DNA of 22,379 nucleotides, from contig JAFUWW010000087.1 of assembly GCA_017471085.1 (NCBI GenBank), positions 1-22,379 of the forward strand. Direction: 5' to 3'. Under the pieces are notes generated by a model. That model was not told the DNA's origin, did not search any database, and saw only the letters and a program-made list of their open reading frames with translations. Both the position numbers and the translations under genes were made by a program. This stretch comes from Bacteroidales bacterium. Its GTDB lineage: Bacteria > Bacteroidota > Bacteroidia > Bacteroidales > UBA932. Below, piece after piece: positions 7,305 to 15,970 of this stretch. Numbering within the stretch: the first letter of the stretch is position 1; each line of letters opens with the position of its first letter.

Positions 7305-8189
7305 TTATTTGCCGAAGCGTTTCAGAAGCACATCGTAGGCATCGATGCGGCGGTCCCTCAGGAACGGCCACCCGCGGCGCACATACTCGCACTGGTCCAG
7401 GTCGATGTCCACTACATGCACCCCTTCCTCGGCCTTTTCGAACTCCGTAAGCAACTCGCCCTGGGCACCTGTGGCAAAAGAATGGCCCCAGAAATCGATG
7501 CCCGTGCTGTGGCCGGTAGGATCCGGTTCCACGCCGGTCCTGTTCACCGTAATCACGGGCAGGCCGTTGGCCACGCTGTGTCCCCGCTGAACCAGCTGCC
7601 AAGCCTGGCGCTGCTGCGCCTGTTCCCAGTCCGGATCCGTAGGGACCCCGCCGATGGCAGTAGGATAGATGAGCATTTCCGCTCCCGCAAGGGCCATGCA
7701 GCGGGCGGCTTCCGGATACCACTGGTCCCAGCACACCAGGACCCCCAGCGTGCCCACGGATGTCTTGACGGGCTGGAATCCCAAGTCGCCGGGAGTAAAG
7801 TAGAACTTCTCGTAGAACAACGGATCGTCCGGGATATGCATCTTCCTGTAGGTGCCGGCGATGCTTCCGTCTTTCTCCAGGACCACGGCCGTATTGTGGT
7901 ACAGACCGGCGGCGCGCCGTTCGAACAGGGAAAGCACCAGGACCACGCCCAATTCACGTGCCAGGGCGCCGAAACGCTCTGTGGAAGGCCCCGGAATGGG
8001 TTCGGCCAGATTGCACAGGGAGGCATTCTCTTCCTGGCAGAAATACAGGCTGTTGTGCAGTTCCTGCAAGACCACCAGCTGCGCTCCGCCGGCGGCTGCC
8101 TCGCGGATTCCCTTTTCCAAACGGGCCATATTGTCGGGAATATCGGCCGTGCAGTGCTGCTGCACCATCCCCACTTTCAATGTTCTCAT
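7305..8189 (-). CDS. aguB: N-carbamoylputrescine amidase (AguB)
   Basis: This 294-residue nitrilase-superfamily enzyme hydrolyses N-carbamoylputrescine to putrescine, CO2 and ammonia. The catalytic triad is readable: Glu43 in LQELHNSLYFC, Lys116 in YRKMHIP and Cys153 in VLVCWDQWYPEAAR. The FYEKFYFTPGD segment (125-135) is typical of the carbamoylputrescine group and separates it from generic nitrilases. It lies 6 bp downstream of the HAD hydrolase gene and shares its promoter. Its 3' end meets aguA 3 bp away. With AguA it makes a complete two-step route from agmatine to putrescine; an arginine decarboxylase is not in the window. Confidence 0.95.
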   Translation of the reverse strand: MRTLKVGMVQQHCTADIPDNMARLEKGIREAAAGGAQLVVLQELHNSLYFCQEENASLCNLAEPIPGPSTERFGALARELGVVLVLSLFERRAAGLYHNTAVVLEKDGSIAGTYRKMHIPDDPLFYEKFYFTPGDLGFQPVKTSVGTLGVLVCWDQWYPEAARCMALAGAEMLIYPTAIGGVPTDPDWEQAQQRQAWQLVQRGHSVANGLPVITVNRTGVEPDPTGHSTGIDFWGHSFATGAQGELLTEFEKAEEGVHVVDIDLDQCEYVRRGWPFLRDRRIDAYDVLLKRFGK

Positions 8190-8195
8190 ATCTCT

Positions 8196-9035
8196 TTACT
8201 TGTATCTGGAAAACTGTTTCAATTCGTTGTCGGCCTTGATTTTGTCGATGATGGCACAGACCAGGCGGAAGGTCCGGCTATCCTTGGTATAGGAGGCCGG
8301 GGTAATGAAGTTCACCCTCCCCTGCCTGAGCAGTTTCCGGGCGGTTTCCTTCTTTCCGGGACGGGAAGGATCGAACACGGCGATGGCATTCCCTCCGAAC
8401 ATGTTCACCAGTTTCATGGAAGGAACATCCGTATCTCCGTCGCCGAAGTAAATCATGTTCGAGAAAGGGATGCGCTTGTCGTCGTCGGCCCAGCTCTCGT
8501 TCACCTGCTTGGCGTCGCGCGAAGAGAAGATGCCCTTCTGGATTTTGAACAGGTACTGGGTTTTTGCGGTGAAGTCCACGGCAATGCCCGGCCATTCCGC
8601 CTCTCCCTTCTCATCATAGATGTAACTGCCGGCGAACACATGCTTGAACTCCTTGGCGATGGGCGAACCTTCGATGATTTCCTCCAGCCCGGAGGAATTG
8701 ATGTAATGCTCGATGATGACGCCATGCTCCTTCCCGTAGGCATTGATGTTCCGGAACCACTCCCGGACCCCTTCGTACAGCTTGATGTCTTCTCCGTAGC
8801 GGCGGAAGCCCTCCCGCGTGAGCCGGATGTTGTTCTTCCTGGCCTCGTCGAACATGAGCTTCATGTACGCCAGGATATTGGAAGCGTCCTGGCCGATGGC
8901 GATGCCGTCGCTCTTGGCCCAGAACTCGTCGGGCGTCTGGCCGATGGCCTGGATGAACCCGAACTCCTGCATGTTGCCGGGAGAAAGGGTGCCGTCGAAG
9001 TCGTAGATAAGTCCTATGATGGGTTTGCGTCTCAT
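8196..9035 (-). CDS. HAD-superfamily phosphatase of unknown substrate
   Basis: This is a 279-residue cytosolic haloacid dehalogenase-type hydrolase. Motif I is YDFDGTLSP (11-19, with Asp12 as nucleophile and Asp14 as acid/base), motif II is the INSSGLEEI region (Ser114/115), and motif IV is YFGDGDTDVPS (196-206). The long insert between motif I and motif II (about 20-105) is a helical cap. The arrangement recalls phosphoserine-phosphatase-like HADs, but the cap has no sequence I can tie to a substrate. It is first gene of a two-gene operon with aguB (6 bp gap), which suggests but does not show a link to polyamine metabolism. The promoter TATCTTTG lies 23 bp upstream. Confidence 0.85.
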   Translation of the reverse strand: MRRKPIIGLIYDFDGTLSPGNMQEFGFIQAIGQTPDEFWAKSDGIAIGQDASNILAYMKLMFDEARKNNIRLTREGFRRYGEDIKLYEGVREWFRNINAYGKEHGVIIEHYINSSGLEEIIEGSPIAKEFKHVFAGSYIYDEKGEAEWPGIAVDFTAKTQYLFKIQKGIFSSRDAKQVNESWADDDKRIPFSNMIYFGDGDTDVPSMKLVNMFGGNAIAVFDPSRPGKKETARKLLRQGRVNFITPASYTKDSRTFRLVCAIIDKIKADNELKQFSRYK

Positions 9036-9057
9036 AATGCGTCCTTTATCAAGAGCA

Positions 9058-9065
9058 CAAAGATA
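9058..9065 (-). promoter_or_regulatory. -7 element of the HAD-aguB operon
   Basis: The minus strand reads TATCTTTG (9065 to 9058), an exact match located 3 bp after the T-run of the ompA-type terminator. The -33 region must therefore fall within the terminator hairpin. Confidence 0.5.
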
Positions 9066-9068
9066 GAT

Positions 9069-9100
9069 AAAAAAAAGGACACTCCGAAAAGTGTCCTTTT
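9069..9100 (-). terminator. Intrinsic terminator of the OmpA-family gene
   Basis: The 11-bp stem 9073-9083 with 9090-9100 (arm AAAAGGACACT) has a 6-base loop and is followed on the minus strand by eight T (9076 to 9069, partly in the stem). It starts 18 bp after the stop codon. Confidence 0.9.
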
Positions 9101-9118
9101 AAGATTGTGTAAGTAGAC

Positions 9119-10351
9119 TTACTTAACCTCGATCGTAACAACGCGGTTCTTGGCAGCGGTGTTGAACGGGTTGATGGTGTCACCGTGAGCGTTGCACTCG
9201 ATGTTACTTTCCTTGGCACCAGCCTTGGTGAGGAAGTCAACAACGGTCTTGGCACGCTGCTCGGAGAGCTTCTGGTTGCCACGGGCGGAACCGGTCTGCT
9301 TGTCGGCGTAAGCGTTGATGGCGAGCTTGGTGTCGGCATCCACGGCGTTCTCGCAGAAGTACTCGAGGTGAGCCTTTTCACGGGCGGAGAGTTTGGAGGA
9401 ACCAAGGTCGAAGTAAACGCTGAGCGGAGTGGCGTTGGTAACCTCAACTGCAGTGAACTTGCCGTTCTCATACAGATAGGTCTGGCCATTCACGAGGTTG
9501 CGGTAAGGAGCGAGTTCCTTCTCGAGGGCAGCGATCTTGTCCTTGAGCTGGGCGTTCTCCTTCTCCAGGGCAGCCACCTTGTCGGCGAGGGCGTTGTACT
9601 GTTCGGTGGTGAAAGGAACAGGGATGACAACCGGAGTGATGGAGGTGTGGCGGTCGAAGTTGGTCTTGCCAAGGTTGAAGGCGAGGCCGGCGGTAGCGCT
9701 AGGGAAGATGATCAGACGACCGGCGTTGTTGGTGTAAGCTGCAGCGCGGCCAACGAGAGCCATGAGGTCGAGGGTGATGTTCACGCGGTTGGAAAGACGG
9801 AAAGTGTTGTACAGACCGGCACCGGCGGCATACTCAAGATTGTTCTTGGCACCCTTGGCGAACGGGTTGCGGTTGTTGCTGACATCGAGCACACCCATGG
9901 TAGCATAGGGAGCGATGTTCCAGAAACGGGTCTCTTTGTAACCGGCGAAGCTGTTGATCATGTTCCACATCACGTCACCGTGGATGTAGTTGAAGCCGAA
10001 ACTCTGACCAGCCTTGACACCCTGAGCGGTGAGACCGAGCTTGGTGTTGTTCCAGAAGCCATGCCAGCCGGCGCGGAGACCGATGGCGGGGGTGAACCAC
10101 TTACCTACATTGATATCGGTAGCAAGACCGATGTTGCCCCAGGTCTTAGGAGTACGGGCGGAGGGAGCGACGGAGTTGATACCGGCGCCGACACCGATCC
10201 AGATGTTGTCGAAGGCCTTGTTGGTCTCGTAAGCACCACGGACAACCTTGCCGTTCTCATCGCGGTTCGCATTCTCCTGAGCGTTTGCGTTCAGAGAGAA
10301 AAGGAGGCTTGCAGCTGCAAGAGCTCCGAGAATTGTTTTGATACCTTTCAT
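9119..10351 (-). CDS. OmpA-family outer membrane protein with coiled coil
   Basis: This 410-residue protein has a signal peptide (about 1-25, cleavage after NANA or AQ) and an N-terminal region (about 30-240) rich in alternating aromatic and small residues, consistent with an outer-membrane beta barrel. A heptad-patterned coiled coil follows (250-283, e.g. LADKVAALEKENAQLKDKI). The C-terminal OmpA peptidoglycan-binding domain (about 310-410) has VYFDLGSSKLS, the Asp in AYADKQTG, NQKLSEQRAKTVVDFL and the terminal Arg in NRVVTIEV. It should tether the outer membrane to the cell wall. Codon use is restricted, and a strong promoter with both -33 and -7 boxes, a ~70-nt leader and a dedicated terminator suggest high expression. 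It is monocistronic and divergent from uvrB. Confidence 0.93.
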   Translation of the reverse strand: MKGIKTILGALAAASLLFSLNANAQENANRDENGKVVRGAYETNKAFDNIWIGVGAGINSVAPSARTPKTWGNIGLATDINVGKWFTPAIGLRAGWHGFWNNTKLGLTAQGVKAGQSFGFNYIHGDVMWNMINSFAGYKETRFWNIAPYATMGVLDVSNNRNPFAKGAKNNLEYAAGAGLYNTFRLSNRVNITLDLMALVGRAAAYTNNAGRLIIFPSATAGLAFNLGKTNFDRHTSITPVVIPVPFTTEQYNALADKVAALEKENAQLKDKIAALEKELAPYRNLVNGQTYLYENGKFTAVEVTNATPLSVYFDLGSSKLSAREKAHLEYFCENAVDADTKLAINAYADKQTGSARGNQKLSEQRAKTVVDFLTKAGAKESNIECNAHGDTINPFNTAAKNRVVTIEVK

Positions 10352-10428
10352 AATTTAGTATAAAATTTAAACGTTTTTCAAAGGTCTTTCTAACAGGGCA
10401 CACTTACCCTATTAGGGCTAATCATCGG

Positions 10429-10460
10429 CAAAATTAAGCATAATTTCTTTAGTTAACAAA
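10429..10460 (-). promoter_or_regulatory. Full -33/-7 promoter of the OmpA-family gene
   Basis: The minus strand has TTTG (10460 to 10457), 20 bp of spacer, then TAATTTTG (10436 to 10429). Both boxes and the spacing fit the Bacteroidetes housekeeping consensus. Transcription should begin near 10422, giving a leader of about 70 nt. Confidence 0.7.
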
Positions 10461-10496
10461 CTTTTCAACAAATTTTTAAATTTTTTGAAAGACTTG

Positions 10497-10504
10497 TATC
10501 TTTG
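10497..10504 (+). promoter_or_regulatory. -7 element of uvrB
   Basis: TATCTTTG is an exact TAnnTTTG match ending 20 bp before the uvrB GTG. The expected -33 position holds TTA rather than TTG. It is divergent from the OmpA-family promoter. Confidence 0.55.
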
Positions 10505-10524
10505 CATTTCAATCCATTCATGCC

Positions 10525-12720
10525 GTGAAATTCAAGTTAAAATCGGATTACCGGCCTTCGGGCGACCAGCCGGAAGCCATCAACTCCCTGTGCGATGCCC
10601 TGCAGCAGGGCGTGCAGGACGTTACGCTCCTGGGGGTGACGGGCTCCGGGAAAACCTTCACCATGGCCAACGTAATCGAGCGCCTGCAGCGTCCTGCGCT
10701 CATTTTAAGCCATAACAAAACCCTCGCCGCCCAGCTCTACGGCGAGTTCAAGGCCTTTTTCCCCGAGAACGCAGTGGAATATTTCGTCTCCTATTACGAC
10801 TACTATCAGCCGGAGGCCTACATTCCCACCACCGACACCTATATAGAGAAAGACCTGAGCATCAACGACAAAATCGACGAACTCCGCGTCAGCGCCGCCT
10901 CGGCCCTGATGAGCGGCCGGAGGGACGTCATCGTCATCTCCTCGGTCTCCTGCCTGTACGGCATCGGCAATCCGGACGATTTCCACGACCAGACCGTCAC
11001 CGTGCACAAGGGCGAGCAGATGTCCATGACCCGCCTCCTGTATAAGATCGTGGACGCCCTCTATTACCGCACTGAAACCGATTTCAAGCGGGGATCGTTC
11101 CGCGTGCGCGGCGACACGGTGGACATCTTCCTCGGAGGCGCCGACTACGCCGCCCGCATCGAATTCTTCGGGGACGAGGTGGACAGCATCTCCCTCATCG
11201 ACCCGGTGACGGGCGCCGTCTTCGAAGAAATGGACAAGATCGACCTGTACCCCGCCAAGAACTTCGTCACTTCCAAGGAGAAGGGCGCCAAGGCGGTGAG
11301 CCAGATCCAGGACGACCTGGTGAAGCAGGTCGAATACTTCGAATCCATCGGGAAGTACCTGGAAGCCAAGCGCCTGAAGCAGCGCGTGGAATACGATATC
11401 GAGATGATCAAGGAGATGGGCTACTGTCCCGGCGTGGAGAACTACTCCCGCTATTTCGACGGCCGCAAGCCCGGGCAGCGTCCCTTCACCCTCATCGACT
11501 ATTTCCCGGACGATTTCCTGGTGTTCATCGACGAGAGCCACGTCACCCTCCCCCAGATCCGGGCCATGTACGGCGGCGACCACTCCCGCAAGGAGACCCT
11601 GGTGGAATATGGATTCCGCCTCCCCGCCGCCAGTGACAACCGTCCCCTCACCTTCGACGAGTTCGAATCCGTCACCGGCCAGACCGTGTATGTAAGCGCC
11701 ACGCCGGCCGATTACGAACTCCAGAAGAGCGAAGGCCTGGTGGTGGAGCAGATCGTACGGCCCACCGGCCTGCTGGATCCGCCCATTGAGGTACGCCCCA
11801 CCAAGAACCAGGTGGACGACCTCATGGAGGAGATCCGCCAGCGGGCCGAAAGGGACGAGCGCGTGCTGGTGACCACCCTCACCAAGCGCATGGCCGAAGA
11901 GCTGGACAGCTACTTTCAGAAAACGGGCATCCGCTGCCGCTACATCCACTCCGACGTGGACACCGCCGAACGCGTGGAGATCATCGAAGACTTCAAGAAC
12001 GGCCTCTTCGACGTGTTGATCGGCGTAAACCTCCTCCGCGAAGGCCTGGACATCCCTACCGTATCGCTGGTGGCCATCCTGGACGCCGACAAGGAAGGGT
12101 TCCTGCGCAGCGGCCGCGCCCTCACCCAGACCGCCGGCCGTGCCGCCCGCAACATCAACGGCCTGGTAATCATGTATGCCGATACCATCACCCAGTCCAT
12201 GGACGAAACCATCCGGGAAACGGCCCGCCGGCGGGCCCAGCAGCAGGAATACAACAAACTGCACGGCATTACGCCCAAGCAGGTGCAGACCCGCGCCAAC
12301 GTGCTCATGAGCGAACTGGTCACCTCCAAGGAAGACACCAACCACCTGAGCGGCTTCCTCAACCCTGCCCTGCAGAACAGCGTGACGGGCCACGTGAGCG
12401 CCCGGGATTCCGTCTCGGACCCCACCTATGTCCCCAGCGCCTCGGAACTGGGCAAGGGCGACGTAAGCGTAGGCCTGGGCCACGACGCCGTGCGGGAAAG
12501 CACATCGGCCTATGTCGACGGCTATATCGCGGCCGACCTCGCCGCCGTGCTGCAGGATCCCGTGATCCGCTCCATGTCCCGCGACCAGGTGGAGAAAGCC
12601 GCCGAAGAAGCCAAGCGCAAGATGCAGAAAGCCGCCGCCGACCTGGACTTCACCGCCGCCGCCCGCTACCGCGACGAGATGTGGGCCCTGCAGCAGTACC
12701 TGAAAGTCTGGAAAGACTAG
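10525..12720 (+). CDS. uvrB: Excinuclease ABC subunit B (UvrB), with C-terminal insertion
   Basis: UvrB is the damage-verifying helicase-like subunit of nucleotide excision repair, acting with UvrA and UvrC. Walker A GVTGSGKT is at 37-44, the damage-probing beta-hairpin contains [10 protein letters not shown], and late helicase motifs include [21 protein letters not shown] and [11 protein letters not shown]-terminal UVR domain (about 686-731, with [11 protein letters not shown]) can contact UvrC. The start is GTG at 10525, giving the family beginning [19 protein letters not shown]; no in-frame ATG is available, and an ATG-CCG-TGA mini-frame overlaps the GTG. At 731 residues it is about 50 longer than usual because of a Ser/Val/Gly-rich segment near 596-680. 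Its stop TAG overlaps that of the opposing RelA/SpoT gene (shared CTAG). Confidence 0.97.
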   Translation: MKFKLKSDYRPSGDQPEAINSLCDALQQGVQDVTLLGVTGSGKTFTMANVIERLQRPALILSHNKTLAAQLYGEFKAFFPENAVEYFVSYYDYYQPEAYIPTTDTYIEKDLSINDKIDELRVSAASALMSGRRDVIVISSVSCLYGIGNPDDFHDQTVTVHKGEQMSMTRLLYKIVDALYYRTETDFKRGSFRVRGDTVDIFLGGADYAARIEFFGDEVDSISLIDPVTGAVFEEMDKIDLYPAKNFVTSKEKGAKAVSQIQDDLVKQVEYFESIGKYLEAKRLKQRVEYDIEMIKEMGYCPGVENYSRYFDGRKPGQRPFTLIDYFPDDFLVFIDESHVTLPQIRAMYGGDHSRKETLVEYGFRLPAASDNRPLTFDEFESVTGQTVYVSATPADYELQKSEGLVVEQIVRPTGLLDPPIEVRPTKNQVDDLMEEIRQRAERDERVLVTTLTKRMAEELDSYFQKTGIRCRYIHSDVDTAERVEIIEDFKNGLFDVLIGVNLLREGLDIPTVSLVAILDADKEGFLRSGRALTQTAGRAARNINGLVIMYADTITQSMDETIRETARRRAQQQEYNKLHGITPKQVQTRANVLMSELVTSKEDTNHLSGFLNPALQNSVTGHVSARDSVSDPTYVPSASELGKGDVSVGLGHDAVRESTSAYVDGYIAADLAAVLQDPVIRSMSRDQVEKAAEEAKRKMQKAAADLDFTAAARYRDEMWALQQYLKVWKD

Positions 12721-14858
12721 ACCCGGGTAACCTTGATTACGTGTTTCTGGATGCGAAGCTGGGAGAGCACCTTGTCCAGTTCCAGGTTGGAAGGGACGGA
12801 GAGTTTCATGGAAATCTCATAGGTGCCGCTGCGCTGGTTCTCATTCACGTTGAAGGAGCGGATAGAGGCCTTGAACTGGCTCACCACTTCCATCACTTTG
12901 TTAAGCACCGGACTCTCCAGGTCGGTCACCACCTTGATGCCTACCTGGAACGTGCCGCTGGAGGGCGTATCGGCCCAACGGACCTTCTGAATGCGGTAAG
13001 GATAGAGTTCCAGCAGGCGCGAGGCGTTGGGACAGGTAATCCGGTGGATCTTGATGCCGGCCTCGCGGGTCACGAAGCCGAACACGTCGTCTCCGAACAC
13101 CGGGTTGCAGCACTTGGCCATCTTATAGTCGATGCCCTTCACATCCTTGGCGTTGAGTACCAGGATATCGTCCTTGGAATCGTCCCTCCGGTGCGTCTCC
13201 CTGGTGCTCTGCGCCGCTTCGGCCGCTTCCTGGGCCTCCTGCCGGCGCTTCTCCTCCGACAGGATGAAATCCTTCACCACATTCACGTCCAGCGACTCGT
13301 CGCCTATCGCGGCATAGAAACTGGTGAGGGTGGGATACCCCTGCTTCTTGCGGAACTCCGTGAGCATGTCGTCCGGCAGTTCCAGTTTCCAGTTCCGCAG
13401 CCGCCTGCCCAGCAGTTCCTTGCCGTCGGCCGCGCGGGACTGTTCCTGGGCCAGCAGGGCCTGCTTCACCTTGGAACGGGCCTTGGAGCTCACCACCCAG
13501 CCCAACCAGTCCTGATTGGGCCGCTGGTTGCGTGAGGTGAGGATCTCCACGGAATCGCCCGTGTTCAGCTTCTCCCGGATAGAGACCGCTTTCCCGTTCA
13601 CTTTGGCTCCCACGCAGTGCGCGCCGATATTGGTATGGATGCCGAAGGCGAAATCCAGCACCGTGGCCCCCGCCGGCAGAATCCGGAGCTCCCCGGTGGG
13701 CGTAAAGACGAAAATGTCCTTGGAAGGGGGCTGTGGCAGGTCTTCCGGACCGTCCGTGTCGGGATGCTCCAGGGCAAAGCGCACGGAAGTGAGCCAGCGG
13801 GTCATCGCCTCCTCGCTCTTCACCCCCTTGTAGCTCCAGTGGCTGGCGAAGCCGTTCTCGGCCACATCGTCCATGCGGCGGGTGCGGATCTGCACCTCCA
13901 CATAGGCACCGTCGCGGTTCTTCACCGTAATATGGAGGCTCTCGTAGCCGTTGGGCTTGGGATTGCTCACCCAGTCCCGCAGGCGGTTGGTATCGGCCTC
14001 GTATTCTTCGGTCACGAAAGAATAGACCCTCCAGCAGAGGTCTTTCTCCAGCTTGTGGTCTTCCCCGTCGCAGTCGATGATGAAACGGATGGCGAATACA
14101 TCGAAAACGCCCTCGAAAGGCACCTTCTGCTTCACCATCTTGCACCAGATGGAATAGGCCGACTTGGTGCGGATTTTCAATTTGTACTTGATGCCGGCCT
14201 CGTCCAGCTTGCTTTTGAGCGGTTCGATGAACTCCGCCATCAGCTTCTCCCGGTCCTTCTCCGTCGCCTTCAGCTTATTGGTGATGAGGCGGTACTGCTC
14301 CGGCTCGGCATAGCTCAGGTAGGTATCCTCCATCTCCCGCTTCATGTTGTAAAGGCCCAGCTGATGGGCCAGCGGGATATAGAGCATCAGTGTCTCCAGG
14401 ATCTTCCGCTCGCGGGAGGTCTTGGGAAAAATCTTCAGGCTGCGCATCACCTCCAGCCGGTCGGCCAGCTTGAGCACGGTCACGCGCGGGTCGCGGGAAT
14501 ACTGGATGATCAGTTTCTTGTAATTCTCGGCCTCCAGGCGCGTGTCCTTGGGATTGATGGTGGATATCCTGTTCAGGCCTTCCACCATGGTGTACACGCT
14601 CTCATCGAAGTGCAGGCTCCTGATATCCAGGTCTTTCACCCGGGTTGCCTCGTGCAGGAACACCGCAGCCACGCACTCCGGAGGCAGGCCGATCTCATCG
14701 GCCACGATCCTGGCCACGGCAAGGGGATGGCCGATGAAGGGAGACCCGTCGCTGCGGACCTCCTCCTTGAGCGCCCCGGCCGCCACGTCATAGGCCCGCT
14801 GGATGAGCTGCCGGCCTTCGGGGCTGTATTGGGGAAAATCTACCGTGGTGCTAATCAT
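12717..14858 (-). CDS. RelA/SpoT-family (p)ppGpp synthetase, hydrolase site degenerate
   Basis: This long RSH protein (713 residues) makes the alarmone (p)ppGpp from ATP and GDP/GTP. Order: HD-type hydrolase domain (about 20-170), synthetase (about 210-345: [54 protein letters not shown]), TGS (about 380-440), zinc-finger-like region with CC in YKMAKCCNP, and C-terminal ACT domain. The synthetase residues (Asp253, Glu321) are present, and RLRD at 292-295 resembles the RxKD motif of bifunctional enzymes. In the hydrolase domain His44, His69 and Asp133 remain, but the HDxxED motif reads HEATRV (69-74), so the catalytic Glu/Asp pair is gone and the following RLHN is RLEV. I infer synthetase only. 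It lies 73 bp downstream of mltG and overlaps uvrB's stop. Confidence 0.93.
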   Translation of the reverse strand: MISTTVDFPQYSPEGRQLIQRAYDVAAGALKEEVRSDGSPFIGHPLAVARIVADEIGLPPECVAAVFLHEATRVKDLDIRSLHFDESVYTMVEGLNRISTINPKDTRLEAENYKKLIIQYSRDPRVTVLKLADRLEVMRSLKIFPKTSRERKILETLMLYIPLAHQLGLYNMKREMEDTYLSYAEPEQYRLITNKLKATEKDREKLMAEFIEPLKSKLDEAGIKYKLKIRTKSAYSIWCKMVKQKVPFEGVFDVFAIRFIIDCDGEDHKLEKDLCWRVYSFVTEEYEADTNRLRDWVSNPKPNGYESLHITVKNRDGAYVEVQIRTRRMDDVAENGFASHWSYKGVKSEEAMTRWLTSVRFALEHPDTDGPEDLPQPPSKDIFVFTPTGELRILPAGATVLDFAFGIHTNIGAHCVGAKVNGKAVSIREKLNTGDSVEILTSRNQRPNQDWLGWVVSSKARSKVKQALLAQEQSRAADGKELLGRRLRNWKLELPDDMLTEFRKKQGYPTLTSFYAAIGDESLDVNVVKDFILSEEKRRQEAQEAAEAAQSTRETHRRDDSKDDILVLNAKDVKGIDYKMAKCCNPVFGDDVFGFVTREAGIKIHRITCPNASRLLELYPYRIQKVRWADTPSSGTFQVGIKVVTDLESPVLNKVMEVVSQFKASIRSFNVNENQRSGTYEISMKLSVPSNLELDKVLSQLRIQKHVIKVTRV

Positions 14859-14931
14859 CTGTTTTCAGTGTTTTATATACTCCCCCGCTCAAAAACGGGC
14901 AGAGGATTATTTGCAAAAATCTACGAATCAA

Positions 14932-15966
14932 TCACTTCCCGCCACGCGAAGCATTCCGCTCATTCAGGGCACGCTGATAAGCGCGGGCATTGAGCAGGTG
15001 CTCGGCATAGCTGGAAGCGAACCGATGGGAACCGTTGAAGGCCGGATCGGCGCAGAAGTACAGGTAATTGTGCGAATCGGGATGCAGCACGGCCTCCAGG
15101 CAAGTCTTGGGCGGACAGGAGATGGGGCCGGGCGGCAGGCCGAAGTTCCGATACGTATTGTAGGGAGAATCCACCTCCAGGTGGGAAAGCAGGATGCGGC
15201 GGAGCTGGTAGTCGAAGCAGAAGGCCACGGTGGGATCGGCCTGCAGTTTCATACCCATGCGGAGGCGGTTCAGGTACACGCCCGCAATCTTGGGCTGCTC
15301 GGGCACGTACTGCGTCTCACCGTCCACGATGGAAGCCAGAACGCTCACCTCCTGGGGCGTAAGCCCCTGTTTCCGGGCCGATTCCTTCCGCTCGGGAGTC
15401 CACCAGGCATCGCATTCCCTGGCCAGGCGGTCCATGATCTCCCGCACCGAAGCGGTCCACTGCATCTGGTAGGTATCGGGAATCACGATGGTGAAAAGCT
15501 GCTTCGGGTCTATGCCGTAGCGCCGCAGCGAATCGGGATTGCGGACAAAACGCGCCACATCGGCCGAGTCCACCAGCATCTGCGTGCCGATTTTCCGGGC
15601 CAGGGAGGCCGGCGTCTTGATGGAACCGGAGAGGGTCAGGTTCACGGGCGTCTGCCAGCCCTTCCCCAGCATCCTGGCCACGTACATGCTGCTGCAGGTA
15701 GAGTCTATGAGGTAATGGCCCACCTGCACATCGCTGAAACCGGCCATGGCCCTTCTCAGGCTGGCCGCCTTCCTGACATGGCCCGATCCGGCAAGCTGCT
15801 CCAGCACCAGGTCCCGGGTCATGCCCGGATAAACATAGACATCCATGGCTCCCGTGAAATTGGAAGCCTTCCGGTCGTACCACATCCGATACGCTTTGAC
15901 ACCCGCAAAAAGGAGCGCCAGGGTCGCCAGGGCAAGGCCTGTCCAGAGAATCACTTTCCTGTTCAT
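14932..15966 (-). CDS. mltG: Endolytic murein transglycosylase MltG (YceG-like)
   Basis: MltG is an inner-membrane lytic transglycosylase that cuts nascent glycan strands. From ATG 15966 it has 344 residues: short cytosolic MNRK, one membrane anchor (5-25), then a periplasmic region with a LysM-like part and the YceG core. Core motifs include LTPQEVSVLASIVDGETQY (202-220), GVYLNRLRMGMKLQADPTV (229-247) and SPYNTYRNFGLPPGPI (267-282). The usual VE(K/E)ET is VDGET here, so the first acidic residue is Asp. An in-frame ATG eight codons upstream (15990) would overlap the preceding glucosaminidase gene by 20 bp; the 15966 start leaves a 4-bp gap and a standard N-terminus. It is probably co-transcribed with that gene. 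Confidence 0.93.
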   Translation of the reverse strand: MNRKVILWTGLALATLALLFAGVKAYRMWYDRKASNFTGAMDVYVYPGMTRDLVLEQLAGSGHVRKAASLRRAMAGFSDVQVGHYLIDSTCSSMYVARMLGKGWQTPVNLTLSGSIKTPASLARKIGTQMLVDSADVARFVRNPDSLRRYGIDPKQLFTIVIPDTYQMQWTASVREIMDRLARECDAWWTPERKESARKQGLTPQEVSVLASIVDGETQYVPEQPKIAGVYLNRLRMGMKLQADPTVAFCFDYQLRRILLSHLEVDSPYNTYRNFGLPPGPISCPPKTCLEAVLHPDSHNYLYFCADPAFNGSHRFASSYAEHLLNARAYQRALNERNASRGGK

Positions 15967-15970
15967 AGGC

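Noticed and set aside
7416..9116. Plus-strand open frame (566 codons) across aguB and the HAD gene
   Set aside because: It crosses two real minus-strand genes, their promoter and part of a terminator. The sequence shows no family features.
10705..12483. Long minus-strand open frame (592 codons) opposite uvrB
   Set aside because: It mirrors UvrB codons, is rich in Gly/Val/His, and has no domain, promoter or start context of its own.
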